A stretch of 64,000 bases of DNA, taken from assembly GCA_963838835.1 (NCBI GenBank), contig CAWITA010000023.1, positions 310,001 through 374,000 on the forward strand, in the 5' to 3' direction. Numbering within the stretch: position 1 is the stretch's first letter; every line of letters starts with the position of its first letter. The notes below the pieces were generated by a model that did not search any database, was not told where the DNA came from, and saw nothing but the letters and a program-made list of their open reading frames with translations. Positions 62,969-64,000 of this stretch are shown here, one piece after another. The DNA is from Bog-473 sp963838835. GTDB lineage: Bacteria > Actinomycetota > Acidimicrobiia > Acidimicrobiales > RAAP-2. Both the position numbers and the translations under genes were made by a program.

Positions 62969-64000
62969 TCAGTTGATGTGGATCCCCGAGATCGCCCGGC
63001 TGATGACGAGGCGCTGGATTTCCGACGTCCCCTCGAAGATCGTGTAGATCTTGGCGTCGCGGTGCCATTGCTCGACCGGGTACTCGCGGACGTAGCCGTA
63101 ACCGCCCAGGATCTGGATGGCCTGGTCGGTGACCCACACTGCGTTCTCGCCGGCATAGAGCTTGGACATCGAGCCCTCGCCGTTCTCGAACTTCTTGCCC
63201 GTGCTGGCCATGTTGGCGGCGCGGTGCACGAGGAGCCGAGCGGCGTCGGTGTGCATCTTCATGTCGGCCAGCTTGAAGGCGATGGCCTGGTTCTCGATGA
63301 TGGCCCGCCCGAACTGCCGGCGCTCCTTGGCATAGTCGAGCGCGTACTCGTAGGCGGCCCGGGCGATCCCGACCGCCTGGGCGCCGACGATAGGGCGGGA
63401 CGCCTCGAAGGTGGCCATGGCGGCCTGGGTCGAGGTCTTCTTGCCCTCTTTGGCCCGGGCCAGGCGTACGTCGAGCTTCTCCTTGCCGCCGAGGAGGCAG
63501 CGCCCGGGGACGCGGCAATCCTCCATGACGACCTCGGCGGTGTGCGACGCCCGGATGCCCATCTTCTTGAACTTCTGCCCCTGGGAGATCCCGGGCGTGC
63601 CCTCGGGCACCACGAAGCTGGCCTGGCCGCGGCTGCCGAGCGAAGGGTCCACCGAGAGCACCAGCACGTGGGTGTTGGCGATGCCGCCGTTCGTGATCCA
63701 GGTCTTGGTGCCGTTGAGCACCCACTCGTCCTTGGCCTCGTCGTAGACGGCGCGCGACTTGAGGGAAGAGACGTCCGAGCCTGCGTCGGGTTCGGACACG
63801 CCGAAGGCGGCCAGCTTCACGTCCTCGGGCGACCCGAAACATTGCGGGATCCACTCGCCGATCTGCTCGGGCGTCCCGTTGGCAAAGATCCCTGCGACCG
63901 CGAGCGTGGAACCGAATATGGCCAAGGCGATGCCGGCATCGCCCCAGCTCATTTCCTCGTTCACGAGGCACATGAGGAGGCCGGTCGGATCGGAGAAGCA
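62969..64000 (-). CDS. Acyl-CoA dehydrogenase, cut by the window edge
   Basis: FAD-dependent first step of beta-oxidation, passing electrons to EtfAB. Visible: FGVSEPDAGSDVSSLKSRA (FAD/substrate loop), WITNGGIANTHVLVLSVDP, the C-domain RRQFGRAIIENQAIAFKLAD and the end AKIYTIFEGTSEIQRLVISR, whose EGTSE holds the usual catalytic Glu. 344 codons are visible and the frame stays open through 64000, so the N-terminal ~40-50 residues lie outside. ATG 63973 is internal. Confidence 0.95.
   Translation of the reverse strand, partial: CFSDPTGLLMCLVNEEMSWGDAGIALAIFGSTLAVAGIFANGTPEQIGEWIPQCFGSPEDVKLAAFGVSEPDAGSDVSSLKSRAVYDEAKDEWVLNGTKTWITNGGIANTHVLVLSVDPSLGSRGQASFVVPEGTPGISQGQKFKKMGIRASHTAEVVMEDCRVPGRCLLGGKEKLDVRLARAKEGKKTSTQAAMATFEASRPIVGAQAVGIARAAYEYALDYAKERRQFGRAIIENQAIAFKLADMKMHTDAARLLVHRAANMASTGKKFENGEGSMSKLYAGENAVWVTDQAIQILGGYGYVREYPVEQWHRDAKIYTIFEGTSEIQRLVISRAISGIHIN

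Overview
The window is a GC-rich stretch of an actinobacterial chromosome. WhiB, DUF3090, SCO1664-like and DUF3107 proteins, an F420-type oxidoreductase and a secreted protein with GYWLVAADGG repeats point to the class Acidimicrobiia. That placement is an inference from gene content. Genes sit densely on both strands. I saw no rRNA, tRNA, CRISPR array, integrase or transposase.

Layout. 1-13 kb: small-molecule enzymes (ICMT-type methyltransferase, esterase, SDR), argS, a FmdB zinc ribbon, a secreted repeat/CHAP protein, aconitase, a class I amidotransferase, a PIG-L deacetylase and a DEAD-box helicase. Short tandem duplications mark the gaps in the first 6 kb. 13-23 kb: bcp, a decayed GAP-type membrane gene, an Fpg-like glycosylase facing an F420 oxidoreductase, a thioesterase, PhyH, a KstD-like flavoprotein, an APH(3')-like kinase, a family 5 uracil-DNA glycosylase, and the conserved phosphatase-DUF3090-SCO1664 trio. 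23-29 kb: a TauE exporter, a coupled SGNH/MBOAT acylation pair and etfBA.

29-36 kb is a regulatory and ATPase block: whiB1 behind a CRP-type palindrome, a PdtaS-type sensor kinase, a PHP phosphoesterase, an O-methyltransferase and two ArsA/Get3-like ATPases, in overlapping order. 38-44 kb: a membrane diguanylate cyclase, then an Fe-S assembly locus (Mrp, SufR-like regulator, cysteine desulfurase). 43.7-50.6 kb: a complete System I cytochrome c maturation operon, ccmABCDEFGHI, with every junction overlapping. 50-57 kb: a methyltransferase, a ferritin-like protein, PfpI, a P-loop kinase, CcdA, GDP-mannose dehydratase, a glycosyltransferase and TetR. 57-64 kb: an LMW-phosphatase/phosphotransferase pair, a histidine kinase/NarL operon led by two small membrane proteins, a TetR/SDR pair with two operators, and an acyl-CoA dehydrogenase that runs off the end.

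Two features cut across the window. First, about a dozen genes have a TANNNT- or CANNNT-type -10 box ending 5-8 nt before the start codon, which suggests frequent leaderless transcription; this evidence fixed several starts. Second, about 30 single-base frame breaks, mostly one extra base, fall in otherwise conserved genes. They concentrate at 28.9-36.1 kb and 52.9-57.5 kb and look more like sequencing or assembly errors than decay. Broken genes are annotated at full extent, with approximate break points.
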